DNA from: Littorina saxatilis
Lineage: Eukaryota; Mollusca; Gastropoda; Littorinimorpha; Littorinidae
Direction of reading: 5' to 3'
Assembly (NCBI RefSeq): GCF_037325665.1
Contig: NC_090245.1
Location: 48,952,001-49,016,000 of the forward strand
Length of the DNA: 64,000 nucleotides
Part shown: positions 45,217 to 57,766 of the stretch, piece by piece
Position numbering within the stretch: position 1 is the stretch's first letter
Layout: every line of letters starts with the position of its first letter
The notes under the pieces: model-generated
Told to the model about the DNA's origin: nothing
The model's input: only the letters and a program-made list of their open reading frames with translations
Database searches by the model: none
Translations under genes and position numbers: made by a program

Positions 45217-46650
45217 CCCGCTTCGCCGGGTAGCAAGTAGAGCCGAATACCCGGCTTGAGTGGCGCACCGTACGCCGGCTTCGCCGGGTCCGAACCATGG
45301 ACCCGCCAAGCTAAGGTCCCTCCCAGATTCGTGGAATGGGAACAGCACGAAAATGATTCAGTGGCCATGATAATGCCATTCCTGATCATATCATGTCGAG
45401 TCCCATATTTGTCGCCGACGCCCAATGTAACTGAGTGCCGAAAGACCACAATCACATTTGGAGGCGAAGTCCACTCAAACAGGATTGAGAAATTTAGAGC
45501 TTATCTCTAAGCCCTTTTCAATCTGTGATGGCTTCTCAGAGGAAGGCCAGAACATACAGACTCAGAAAAGCAGCCATACCACATCACAAACAGAACTCTA
45601 CAATCCACAGGTGTTTTCTACAGACACACACAAACACACACACAAACACACACACACACACACACAGAAGCCGTATGTATATATATTTATCCTACATACG
45701 TGAGAGAGACACCCGTGAGATAATAATCGTTCAAATCACACGTGTGTGTCTCATGTAAATGAGGTCATGTCAAGCAAGTCTGACAGGGACCTGTTTTTCT
45801 ACTGCTCGTGATGCCAAAGTCACCGAGACAAACGTCATAATAGACCAAAAAAATTGCGCTCGCTAATTACCCTCGATGAATTTTGAGAACCAACACGTCA
45901 CGCCACACTTTCAGAGTGACGTTTCTTTGCTTTGACGTAATAGATTGCACGAGGCTTTAGAAGAGATCGAGGTTCCAAAACAAGCGTCTTTAAGTTAGCT
46001 GTTTCGACTGCAGGACATTTTCAGTAAAATACACGTAAGTACAGTATGTAGGATAAACAGAATACTACATGGCTTGCTGTCTCGTACCAGATTTGCACTC
46101 GTTGCTTTTTCAAATAGTGAACAGCTCGCTTTCGCTCGCAGTTCAATATTTAATAAAAACAACTCGTGTAAGTCTGGTACGACACAGCAAGCCATGTAGT
46201 ATTCTCTATATATCTATATGTATAAATACATAGAGATAGATGACAGTGTATTTTTCGCGTGGCTATAAATTGATTCGACCTTTGCACTTTTACAGTGAGG
46301 ACAACTTACGGGTCTAAGGAAAGCGTTCTGGACACTGCGGTGACCTTCTAAAAATAGTAACAGAACGCCGGGAATATCCGAAGATGCCCCGTAGTGCACC
46401 ATACGAAGGAAGGGAGGTAAACGCTGAAAACATGGAGAAGATAAGGAAGAGTTATGGTAGTTGATCCCGAAAAAAAAAACAAAATCGGTTTGCGCTGCGC
46501 GCTGAGAGCACGTATTGAAATATCTCATCGACCAGATTGTGTCCGGGGTGTATCTGAATATGGACACCAAATTTGAAACAGATCCATCGAGAACCTTGGC
46601 CGCGCATCGCGATTACACAGACAGACAGACAGACAGACAGACACAAGTCG
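45217..46650 (-). mobile_element. R3 copy D, non-autonomous Helitron, interrupted
   Basis: Minus orientation, head to head with copy C. The 3' CTAG end is lost at 45217, where CCCGCTTCGCCGGG abuts the SINE tail. The 5' end CGACTTGTGTCTG is at 46650 against TA repeats. The body closely matches copy A. A 0.5 kb foldback insertion (45688-46205) breaks its internal TA-rich stretch. Confidence 0.8.
45688..46205. mobile_element. compound foldback insertion within R3 copy D
   Basis: Two inverted-repeat units lie side by side. TTTATCCTACATAC (45686-45699) is inverted at 46044-46057. AGAATACTACATGGCTTGCT at 46059 starts a 46-base arm that pairs with 46160-46205 with about five mismatches. The second unit is only 147 bases long. 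No coding capacity. Confidence 0.65.
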
Positions 46651-47789
<1,139 letters not shown>

Positions 47790-47820
47790 GGCAGAGATGA
47801 AGAGAGACAGACAGAGAGAG

Positions 47821-47872
<52 letters not shown>

Positions 47873-47967
47873 GCTTTGAGAGTTTATTGTCCTCAGCTTT
47901 TAAAGCCCTTTTGACAAGGGGATATAATTTACAGAAGAAGTAAACATAACCATCTCTGCAAACACAT

Positions 47968-48020
<53 letters not shown>

Positions 48021-48029
48021 CTCTCTCCC

Positions 48030-48065
<36 letters not shown>

Positions 48066-48095
48066 AAGAGAGAGAGAGAGTTAAGAGAGAGAGAG
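47790..48095. repeat. AG and CA microsatellites
   Basis: AG repeats at 47826-47870 and 48032-48100, CA repeats at 47970-48016. Frames over these are low-complexity artefacts. Confidence 0.9.
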
Positions 48096-48109
48096 AGACC
48101 GACAGAGAG

Positions 48110-51100
48110 AGATGGTAAAGATGTCACCCTGTACATACATGTAAGATCAACCTTGGGTCATGTGACCAGGACATCAACCGGCCGGTCTGATAATGCTAAA
48201 TGCACACTGCATGGCGGGGGATGTGCGATGGTTTTTTTTTAAAGGGAAAGACACTTCTAAGGATTCAGAAATAAACAGAATGTCTTTCTAGCATTTGAAC
48301 AATTTGATGTAGCGAACGAGGCGGAAGAAGAAGAACAACTTTTTGATGTGATCGTATTTTTGAGCACGACGGTGAAAAAAAAAGAAGTAAATTGAACATG
48401 AGCAAACGGTCATAAAACCTACATTCGAACTCACATGCAGTTAAAAACAAAAACATCTCAAGATTTACATTAGGTTATGTTCAAACTCGCATCTAGTTCT
48501 GAAACCACTCGGAAGGCTTCTATTAAGTCACGAAATCACTTACAGCGGTTTCTGTTTGATCTTCAAAACATCCTTTAGGCTTCTACTTGAGCATGAACAC
48601 ATCTTCAAGCTTTTATTTGATCAAGTAAACACCCTACAGGCTTTTGTCGGGTCGTGAAATCGTTCGATTAGACCAAAACAGCACTCCGCCGGGCTAGTAG
48701 AGTATCGTGGGAAGCCAATCTGCAGGCTAGTGCCACATGACGAAACCAAACCATATAAACCTAGGTTCCAAACTAGGTATTTACCCAAATCCTACACAAA
48801 TGAACACGTCCTTGACAGAGGAAACTCAGTAAAAACCAAAAGAAATAAAACCGAACACAATTAAGACATGAACTTGAGTAAAATTTTGCATTCCTTCGCA
48901 GAGAAGATCGATAAAAAATAAAAAATAAAAGAAGAGCACAGAAATGGCCAGGTAAAAATCTCCACAGAATGTGTGGTTCATTATACAAATAATTATACAT
49001 GAAGGTGAGCGACGACGGCTGGTCCCCCCACAAAGCGTGCAGTACACTGCATGGTACATGCGGAAAAAGCTCACGGACTTAACTGGGATTTGAACACAAC
49101 AGCACCTATATGAAATCCATGGACATATTGTGCGTGTTATCAAACGCGGCGCACACACGTGTTCAAACACTCTCACATTCGTTGGTCAGGTCAAAGTGAT
49201 GCTGAAAGGTATGGGTCGTAGTGACGTCATCAAGGCCTGGTGGATCCTACACACACAAGGTGTTGCTAGCATTCATGCATGTCTGACATTGTCACAGCAC
49301 AAACGGATGACATTTCTCCACATCAGTTGTCACACACTTGGACAGGAGACAATGCACCAACAAAGAGGAGATGATTTTCGAGAAGAAAGTTCGACTAGTA
49401 CTAATTCTTGGTACAGCAATTTCCAGTCCTAATCCTAACTAGTAAATCACACTACAATGCAATGCCAGAAACTTCAGATCTATCGACAAACCAGTTTTAC
49501 TCGTGGTCTTATACCTACAACTTGCTTCATGAAGCAATTCTTCGGAAACCCATGGGTGCAACCTGGAAAATTCCAAAAACCGGCAAAAGTTGGGGTCCAG
49601 CTTTTTTAGTATTTAAAATGCCAAAAAAAACCCTCTCCTGGAACAAAAACATCGGCAGCCGATGAAACCAAAAACCGGCTGCCGGCGTGTAGCCGGCAGA
49701 GTTGCACCCATGGAAACCTGATTTTGACCTAATTCACAGAAATCTGTCATGTAAAAAGAACGGATATAATTTTGATAAGGTTTAAAGCAAGAAAAAAACA
49801 ACTGTTATTTACACGAAAGATGGTGTATTACATAAGCAGCATTTAAATACAGGAGTCACAGGAATGACGCAAGTTGCCAGTTACCGGCGTCATAAACAAA
49901 TGGAAGATAGGAAACGACGACCAAAAAAGGAGAAGGGTTTTGTGTGCATAACACAGTGTATCGTGCACACAATGAAAACGGCCAGCAAACGTCAAGCAAC
50001 TCAACCATAAGCATTGGAACATCCCAACTGCTTGTGGACTGGGTTTCAGATTTCAGTCAGCAGCTGCAATTAAAACCTCTTTTGCACCACCAGGCTATAT
50101 AACCTTTAAGAAAGTTAGCACATTTGCCCGCCTCTGGCCCACTCACAATATTGTTATAATTGATAAATAAAACTGTATTCGTATTTGAAGCCGAAAATTA
50201 TCCGCGCATGTCCGAAAAGGTGGTATTGAATACCTATTCTAAACGAAGATGTGCCTAACTGGCGATGCGACCTACTGGTAAACTGCTGGTTTCTGCATTA
50301 AATTTTATACTTTAGGATCAACCAATATTCTGAAATTCATGATGGGATATCAGAGGGCTACTAGCAAACAATACAAATCCCTCTAAATTGCTGAGGGGAG
50401 ATCAGGGGCGAATAATCGCACACCCCACTTCTGTCCCAATGACCCCTCTTATGATAAACTGCAACCCCCTCACGCTTTGAGTGAACATTATTTATTTAAG
50501 CAGTCAGTCAGTCAAAGTCAACTAGCTAGTTTTTTCATTAGCTCGTCAAGTAAGTAGCTCTTTAAATATTGAACTAATCTCTACGTTCAGACATAGCTTC
50601 AATGTCCACAGTGTAGTACCATCAAGTGGTGTTTCAAAGAACACAGTTACTCCGCAGACGGATAAACCCAACACTTCCATAAACACTGGTAAGACGAGCA
50701 CACATCCCGGTAAAAACACACACTAAAAAGAGTAAGCATACACAGAGTGAACATGCACACAGCCAAAGTGTGGGGCAGAAACACGTAGTGCAAAAGTACA
50801 GTGGCTTCAGCCAATGCGACTGACATTCAAGAACAAAGGTACTTAATAAAGTGACGAAACACGTCACTAGTTCAAACAAAGGGTAACAATTACGTATAAG
50901 TAAAAACAATTGTTGATCATGAAGAATGAGCGTAAAAAGCCATGATTTTGACAAAGGCGTGGGTGTGTTTGCCGCGGCAGACCGGCTGGACTCCAGCCAG
51001 TGTCAATACAAAAGCAAAAGGGAGCTAACTGCGGGTAGCAACTCTATCGTGACGGAGTCGCCTCCCTTAGCCAGCAGACGGCGTCCTGCCCTGGAGCGAC

Positions 51101-51580
51101 GGAAGCGGGTTGCGTCCCATACGAGACTGAGGAGAGAAGCGGGTGTCGTGAGATTTCACTTCGTGACCTGGACAAAAAGAATAAAGTTGGCAATCACAAA
51201 TATGTTTCCCTTTTCCAGGGGAAAATGTGTGTACATTAAAGATACTAGTCTTACCGTGTTAACAAGCATGTAAAACAAAACTACAGATCTGTCCATGCAT
51301 TCACATTGGATAGAAGCATCACAAAACTACGACGCATAACACAACCTCACAGTTACTGTGCTTGTCACTGACAGGTGCAAGGAGGCCATAATAGGGACTT
51401 AAGCGTTTATCCATTTAAAATCATACCAAGTTTCATTGACCTCGCAAGAAGTCGAAAACTGCATATATATACAAGAAAAAAAGTTTAAAAAAATTAAGAA
51501 CTCATTCTCATCAATGTACGGGTAGGACAGCGTCGATCAGGCCCGGCACGTGAACTAATGACCTCAAAAGGAGAAGGTGA
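48110..51580. other. unassigned, about 3.5 kb
   Basis: AT-rich and apparently unique, with one small inverted-repeat element (49551-49712). A GC-richer block at about 50990-51160 (CCTCCCTTAGCCAGCAGACG…) has an open frame rich in Arg but no recognisable domain. No gene called. Confidence 0.4.
49551..49712. repeat. small inverted-repeat element
   Basis: CATGGGTGCAAC (49551-49562) is exactly inverted at 49701-49712. The 162-base unit contains AAAAACCGGC twice and looks like a very short MITE. Confidence 0.5.
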
Positions 51581-51582
<2 letters not shown>

Positions 51583-51620
<38 letters not shown>

Positions 51621-51648
51621 TGTGTGTGTGTGTGTGTGTGTGTGTTGT
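51583..51648. repeat. TG microsatellite
   Basis: About 65 bases of TG repeats with one TAG break, just upstream of a SINE. Confidence 0.9.
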
Positions 51649-51658
51649 TAGTCTTATG

Positions 51659-52067
51659 GGCGGGGATATAGCTCAGTTGGTAGCGCGCTGGATTTGTATT
51701 CAGTTGGCCGCTGTCAGCGCGAGTTCGATCCCAGGTTCGGCGGAAATTTATTTCACAGAGTCAACTTTGTGTGCAGACTCTCTTCGGTGTCCGAACCACC
51801 CCCCGTGTATACTACATTGGGTGTGCACGTTAAAGATCCCACGATTGACAAAAGGGTCTTTCCTGGCAAAATTGCTTAGGCACAGTTAATAATTGTCTAC
51901 CATACCCGTGTGACTTGGAATAAGGCCGTGAAAGGTAAATATCCGCCGACATGGCTGCAATCTACTGGCCGTATAAAATTTCATCTCACACGGCATCACT
52001 GCAGAGCGCCTAGAACTGTACCCACGGAATATGCGCGATATAAGCCTCATTGATTGATTGATTGATA
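51659..52067 (+). mobile_element. tRNA-derived SINE
   Basis: The head is tRNA-like: A box TATAGCTCAGTTGGTAGCGC and B box GAGTTCGATCCC at tRNA spacing, the two RNA polymerase III promoter blocks. A long body follows, ending in ATGCGCGATATAAG and a TGAT repeat. TGTTGTTA flanks it (51643-51650, 52069-52076), a short target duplication. It lies 3' of the calbindin-like gene on the opposite strand. Confidence 0.8.
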
Positions 52068-52283
52068 ATGTTGTTACTTTATATGTATTTTGGATTGTGA
52101 GTTTTTCCTTCCTTTCCCCTTCTACAGATCCCCGTATCGTCCGCCTAGTCAGATATTATGTTGCTTTTTAAGACTGAGTACGTGTGTAAGCTTCGCTTGT
52201 TGTGCTCCATTGTTTAATTGGTTGTATGCGGCATTGGTATCTGCAATTTTCGGAATAAATTGTTTAAAGCAAGGTGACAGTAC

Positions 52284-52448
52284 CTTAGCGGCGCCCTGAT
52301 GGAGGGGCGTGTCTTCCACCCGTGACACCCTGGCGAAGGAGATGAGCACCATGGACAGCTCATCCTTGTCGATCCTGCCGTCACGGTTCATGTCACACTC
52401 CTTCAGCAGGATCTTCTTGCACTCCTCGATGTCCTCCGCGTCGTAGTC
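52284..52448 (-). CDS. calbindin-32-like protein, exon with EF-hand 6
   Basis: Encodes DYDAEDIEECKKILLKEC, then DMNRDGRIDKDE, a complete 12-residue calcium loop (Asp1, Asn3, Asp5, Arg7, Asp9, Glu12), then LSMVLISFARVSRV. The acceptor is TGCTGGCAG at 52449. I end the exon at donor AAG/GTACTG (52284), which keeps phase 0 like its neighbours. Without that splice the frame runs to a stop at 52149, adding about 44 residues of unlikely sequence. The family (calbindin, calretinin, secretagogin, fly Cbp53E) buffers cytosolic calcium, mainly in neurons and muscle. Relation to fly calbindin-32 is from recall of its ENEELKGFLKDLLELVKK segment and what follows. Confidence 0.85.
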
Positions 52449-52519
52449 CTGCCAGCACATGATGTATCGATTGAACATGGGATTTCCCTTCATCACACCA
52501 GATAAAGATCAGAGCAAAG

Positions 52520-53062
52520 CAGAGCAGAAAATATAAGCTAAGAGGTAATGACAGTCACACTCATGCAGCGGAATCTTGCATTCATCGATGTTCTCCGCGT
52601 CGTAGTCCTGCCAGCCAGCACATTCATAATGTATCGATTGCACATGGCATTTTCCTTCATCACACCATATCAAGATCAGGTCAGAGCAGAGCAGATCAGA
52701 AAAAATAAGTTTAGAGTCACACTCATGCAGCGGAATCTTGCATTCATCGATGCCCTCAGCGTTGTAGGCCTGGCATGACATAACATCAGAGCAGATAAAG
52801 ATCAGGACAGAGCAGATCAGAAAAGATAAGCTAAGAGATAATTACAGTCACACTCATACAGCGGAATCTTGCATTCATCGATGCCCTTCGCGTTGTAGGC
52901 CTGGCATGACATAACATCAGAGCAGAGCACATGAAGATAAGGTCAGAGTTGAGCATATATGATAAAAACAGATCAGATCAGATAAGCACAGAGAAGATTA
53001 ACATCGCACTTAAACTGCGGAATCGTGCATTCCTCGATGTTCCCCGATTGCCCGGTTCTGGC
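52520..53062 (-). pseudogene. row of four decayed partial copies of the EF-hand 6 exon
   Basis: Four intronic copies repeat the splice acceptor and about 45 coding bases of the downstream exon. Each has an AG acceptor (coding would start at 52607, 52769, 52900 and 53057) followed by sequence related to DYDAEDIEECK: DYDAENIDECKIPLHECD, AYNAEGIDECKIPLHECD, AYNAKGIDECKIPLYECD and a worn NIEECTIPQFKCD. All lose the calcium loop. Spacing, including the real exon, is 130-165 bases. Spacers share GATCAGAGCAGAGCAGAT-type sequence. Confidence 0.75.
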
Positions 53063-53139
53063 AGACGCGTAAAACGCCTGTATCCCAGGCAAAACAAGGA
53101 CACACACACACAGATAAACGAGAGGATAGCGAGTTTTAC

Positions 53140-53211
53140 CTCCTGTACAAGTTCCATGAGGTCCTTGAGGAACCCGTGCAGCTCTTCGTTCTCTATGGAC
53201 TTGTTGCCGTC
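53140..53211 (-). CDS. calbindin-32-like protein, exon completing EF-hand 5
   Basis: 72 bases, phase 0 at both ends, acceptor GTCTTCAG and donor GAG/GTAAAA. It encodes DGNKSIENEELHGFLKDL followed by MELVQE. With the last two residues of the upstream exon this completes a canonical EF loop (D-R-D-G-N-K-S-I-E-N-E-E). The FLKDL-ELV helix is a signature of the calbindin/secretagogin family. Confidence 0.9.
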
Positions 53212-53299
53212 CTGAAGACACAACACGCTCACACATCAATACTTGCATTGCACACACAAAGCAGAGGGTTGCACAAACAAACAAACAAACAAGCAAACA

Positions 53300-53875
53300 A
53301 CAACGAGTCGCGTTAAACGATACCAACATATTTAGTCAATCTGACAGCCTGAAACTGACATATTAAGATCAACACAGAATCACGCATCACCGAGACTTAT
53401 AAGGTTTGGCTACCCAAAAACCAAGAAGGGTTGAGCTGGTCTCCGCGAAGTTTGCGAATACAGAACCGTTTTTCTTTCATATTGAGCACATTTTCAGGGT
53501 AAACATAACACATCTATATATTTGGGGTCAGGTAATGATCAAGAATACAATGCAATCATTTTTGATTCTGTAATTAAAATCTTATCTATACTTTTGATGA
53601 ACAAATTAATTAGTTAATTTTTAAACTTCCAAGCTGAAATGCAATTCCATAGTCCGGAATGGCTCAAGGTTTGTTTGACTTAAAAATCAAGTAATTTGAT
53701 TGAACATGCGGTACCAACACTGCGACCTAAACTTTTGTTTAAAGCCGGACATGTTGTCTTCAAAGTCATTTATCCCCCCCCCCCCTAAAAAAAGAATAAA
53801 ACACAACGTCTGGGGATATATATCATCATTTGAAAGAATTCATATGTGAAATGTTATAAACATATATTGCTATTT
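53300..53875 (-). mobile_element. R1 copy 9, ancient relic in an intron
   Basis: Diverged but colinear with R1: GAGTCGCGTTAAACGATACC, ATATTTAGTCAA, TTTTTAAACTTCCAAGCTGA, GCAATTCCATAGTCCGG, then a region parallel to TCATTTATC and GGGGATAT. The TGACGTCA site is lost. It shows the family has been active over a long time. Confidence 0.65.
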
Positions 53876-54258
53876 CATATGTTACGTGGATTTCCATTTG
53901 TCAATTGGGCAAAACTGAGCTCAGTGCAAAAGTGATATCGACGACATTTCCGTCGATATCAGTTTTGATATCGACGACCTCTTTATTGCTTCCCCACTTC
54001 AAAAACAAAAACACCTACATTTAAAAACAAACAAATATATATGAAAATGTAATTATCCCAGAATTTAGTTGAGCAAGTGACTAAAGACTTTTTGAAAGAA
54101 AAGACATTTTGAAATACTGAAAAGTACAAGAAAAGAGTGAACAAAAAGAAATAATAATCAGAGGGAGGGATATGGAACAGCCAAACCTGAGACAAATACT
54201 TTTGTAATTTCTTTACAGTAAATACAAAATGTCCAGAGAATTAGCAATATATCTAACA

Positions 54259-54395
54259 TTGACTGACTGTGTGACGATATCTTCTGCTATTGGTCTGTTT
54301 CGACAGTGATATCAAAATCTCGACCTCCGGTCTTGATTTTGATATCACTGTCTCAACAGACCATAGCAGAAGATATTATCACACAGTCCGTCAAT
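54259..54395. repeat. long hairpin, arms about 60 bases
   Basis: 54259-54319 (ATTGACTGACTGTGTGACGA…) pairs with 54334-54395 with few mismatches, leaving a loop of about 14 bases. A related short palindrome, GATATCGACGACATTTCCGT then CGATATC, lies at 53936-53962. It is probably a small MITE in the intron. Confidence 0.75.
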
Positions 54396-54429
54396 ATTGG
54401 GTAATATGCCCGATCGTTCCTGGGAATTC

Positions 54430-54431
<2 letters not shown>

Positions 54432-54480
<49 letters not shown>

Positions 54481-54515
54481 CATACGCACACACACTAATA
54501 CACACACACACGCAC

Positions 54516-54550
<35 letters not shown>
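54432..54550. repeat. CA microsatellite in the intron
   Basis: About 120 bases of CA repeats with CG, TA breaks, 90 bases downstream (in gene direction) of the 54639 donor. Confidence 0.9.
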
Positions 54551-54554
<4 letters not shown>

Positions 54555-54638
54555 GATCATCTCGTCTCGATTGTGTGGCATCGTTAACAACTTGTTTAAG
54601 TGTGTCTCCTCCCCCAGTGCCACCCAGTGTGTACTCAC

Positions 54639-54695
54639 CCTGTCGTAGAGACTGAAGACACGCGAGATGTCCTCCTTGTTCAGCTGTTTGGCACC
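54639..54695 (-). CDS. calbindin-32-like protein, exon before EF-hand 5
   Basis: 57 bases encoding GAKQLNKEDISRVFSLYDR. Acceptor GTGTGTCAG, donor AGG/GTGAGT, phase 0 at both ends. It supplies the entering helix and first loop residues of EF-hand 5. The next upstream exon should encode the end of EF-hand 4 (family pattern …VKENFL…). I could not find it up to 64000, so the preceding intron is likely longer than 9 kb. Confidence 0.88.
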
Positions 54696-56385
54696 CTGAC
54701 ACACACACCAACAACACATCATTCGCTGAGTCATTGGTACACACCAACACACATCATTCGCCGAGTCATTGGTACACATCAATACACACACATCATTCGC
54801 CGAGACATTGGTACACACCAACCCACGCACATCATTCGTCTAGCATTGCCATTTTCTAGCACACACCCCACAACCCCCTTCCCACAATACTGCGTTCCGT
54901 CTAGCATGCAGCGTTCATCAGAAGCCAATACAATTTCTATTTTTGGGCACCTATTTGTAAATACAGCAAACGGTGCACACATATATCTTGTTGTGTTTTT
55001 GATTGAACTTGTAAATTGAACTTATAAAGCGCTTCGAGCTGTGGAGAAGCGCCATAAATGTCCATTATTAATTTATTATTATTATTACAAACATCAGCGA
55101 TCAATTAAAGGCACAGTAAGCCTCCCGTAAACCATCACATATACTGTCAGGCTTTTACACACAGTTCAAACACACTTTCGTTTAAACACTCACCACTTGA
55201 GAACATCATAGGTGCCCTACGTAAAGAGCGAGCAATTTTCAAAGAATTTATTTACGTGGACCCTCTGATCAGCAAATCAGGCTCCTCGTTTTGGCGCTAG
55301 AACTAACTTTTAAAATCTAGATAATAAATTTACAGCTTGTTACACAAACATTCTTAAATCATAAAAGAATTCTTTTTTCATCAAGACAAGATCAGTACAA
55401 TTCGAAGTTTTGAAAGTTTGAAAAAAGAAAAGCCCGGAAACGTGTCACGCAAACCGTCTTTCTCGTAGCAGACGACGGTTCTGCCCAGCGGCCGTTCCTC
55501 TGAACAGTCAACTGTCATCGCTCTATTTCGTGTGAATCGCAGCCGTTTGTTGCGTTTAGATTCACGTGCTATTGCAGATGAGCTTACAGCGAGTGCCATT
55601 GAAAACACTAACTGACGACTACATTGTGAAACAAGTCGCGAAAGGCGAAATAACAACATTTAGTCAAGCTGTCGAACTCACAGAATGAAACTGAACGCAC
55701 TGCATTTTTTCACCAAGACCGCATAGGGCCTACTCGTAGTTTCGTCAGTCCACCGCTCGTGGCAAAGGCAATGAAATCGACAAGCCAGAATAGTGCGGTA
55801 ATGGTCGCGCTGAGTAGGATAACACGCTTTTCTGTATCTCTATTCTTTTTAGCGTACTGAGTTTGTTTTTAATCCAAACATATCATATCTATATGTTTTT
55901 GGAATCAGGGACCGACAAGGAATACGATGAAATTGTTTCTAAATCGATATCGGACAATTAATTTTAATCATAACTTTCCGTCGCGATATAACCTTCGTGG
56001 TTGAAAACGACGTTAAACATCAAATAAAGAAAGAATCATAATTTTCATAATTTTAATTTTCAGAGCTTGTTTGTAATCCAAATATAACATATGTATATGT
56101 TTTTGGAATCAGAAAATGACGAAAAATAAGATGAAATTGTTTTTGGATCGTTTAAAAAAAACCATTTTTTTTAATGACAAGTTTCCGATTTTTAATGACC
56201 AAATTCATTAATTATTTTTTAAGCCACCAAGCTGAAATGCAATACCAAAGTCCGGCCTTTGTCGAAGATTGCTTTGCCAAAATTTTAATCAATTTGATTG
56301 AAAAATGAGGGTGTGACAATGCCGCCTCAACTTTTACAAAAAGCTGGATATGACGTCATCAAAGACATTTATCGAAACAATAAAA

Positions 56386-57126
56386 CAAGTCGCGTAAGGC
56401 GAAAATACAATATTTAGTCAAGTAGCTGCCATTTTTCAGCAAGACCGTATACTCGTAGCATCGTCAGTCCACCGCTCATGGCAAAGGCAGTGAAATTGAC
56501 AAGAAGAGCGGGGTAGTAGTTGCGCTAAGAAGGATAGCACGCTTTTCTGTACCTCTCTTTGTTTTAACTTTCTGAGCGTGTTTTTAATCCAAACATATCA
56601 TATCTATATGTTTTTGGAATCAGGAACCGACAAGGAATAAGATGAAAGTGTTTTTAAATTGATTTGGACAATTTAATTTTGATAATAATTTTTATATATT
56701 TAATTTTCAGAGCTTGTTTTTAATCCGAATATAACATATTTATATGTTTTTGGAATCAGCAAATGATGGAGAATAAGATAAACGTAAATTTGGATCGTTT
56801 TATACATTTTTATTTTTTTTTACAATTTTCAGATATTTAATGACCAAAGTCATTAATTAATTTTTAAGCCACCAAGCTGAAATGCAATACCGAACCCCGG
56901 GCTTCGTCGAAGATTACTTGACCAAAATTTCAACCAATTTGGTTGAAAAATGAGGGCGTGACAGTGCCGCCTCAACTTTCACGAAAAGCCGGATATGACG
57001 TCATCAAAGACATTTATCAAAAAAATGAAAAAAACGTATGGGGATTTCATACCCAGGAACTCTCATGTCAAATTTCATAAAGATCGGTCTAGTAGTTTAG
57101 TCTGAATCGCTCTACACACACACACA

Positions 57127-57177
<51 letters not shown>

Positions 57178-57241
57178 CACGACCCTCGTCTCGATTCCCC
57201 CCTCTACGTTAAAATATTTAGTCAAAACTTGACTAAATATA
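56386..57241 (-). mobile_element. R1 copy 7, inserted within copy 8
   Basis: Nearly full length, with a short deletion near the CTTG end (AGTAGCTGCCATTTTTCAGC). Very close to copy 2 at 3495-4360. It entered an A run in copy 8 with no resolvable target duplication. CA tract 57115-57172, TGACGTCA 56996-57003. Confidence 0.85.
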
Positions 57242-57372
57242 AAAACGTCCGGGGATATAATTCCCAGGAACTCTCACGTCAAATTTCATAAAGATCGGTC
57301 CAGTAGTTTAGTCTGAATCGCTCTACACACACAGACAGACAGACAGAGTCAGACAGACAGACAGACAGACAG

Positions 57373-57405
<33 letters not shown>

Positions 57406-57766
57406 CGCACACATACGTTCCTTTCCGCCAAACTGGGTTCCACACATCACACAACGGATAGTGCGTTTGTAGTGCACTTGCACTACAACGGCACTGGGCG
57501 CAGTGCCTTTGTAGTGCACTTGCACTACAACGGCACTGAGTGCAGTACTCGCTCCGGGATCGACGAATTTTACACTAAAAAAGGCACAAAATTTGACCTA
57601 TTTCGTCGCCTATAGGGGACGGAAAGAATGTCATTTTGAACATTGTTATGACATTCTTTCCGTCAAAAAATTTTTTTTTTTTTTTTATATTTTTTTTTTA
57701 CGGAAAGAATGTCATTTTGAACATTGTTATGACATTCTTTCCGTCAAAAAAGACGTTTTTATTTTT

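Noticed and set aside
50926-51273. Arg-rich open frame in a GC-richer block
   Set aside because: No domain, no splice context, and composition explains it. It may be an unrecognised repeat.
51659-51740. A functional tRNA gene at the SINE head
   Set aside because: The sequence continues into a SINE body with a TGAT tail and flanking duplication, and the stems are imperfect.
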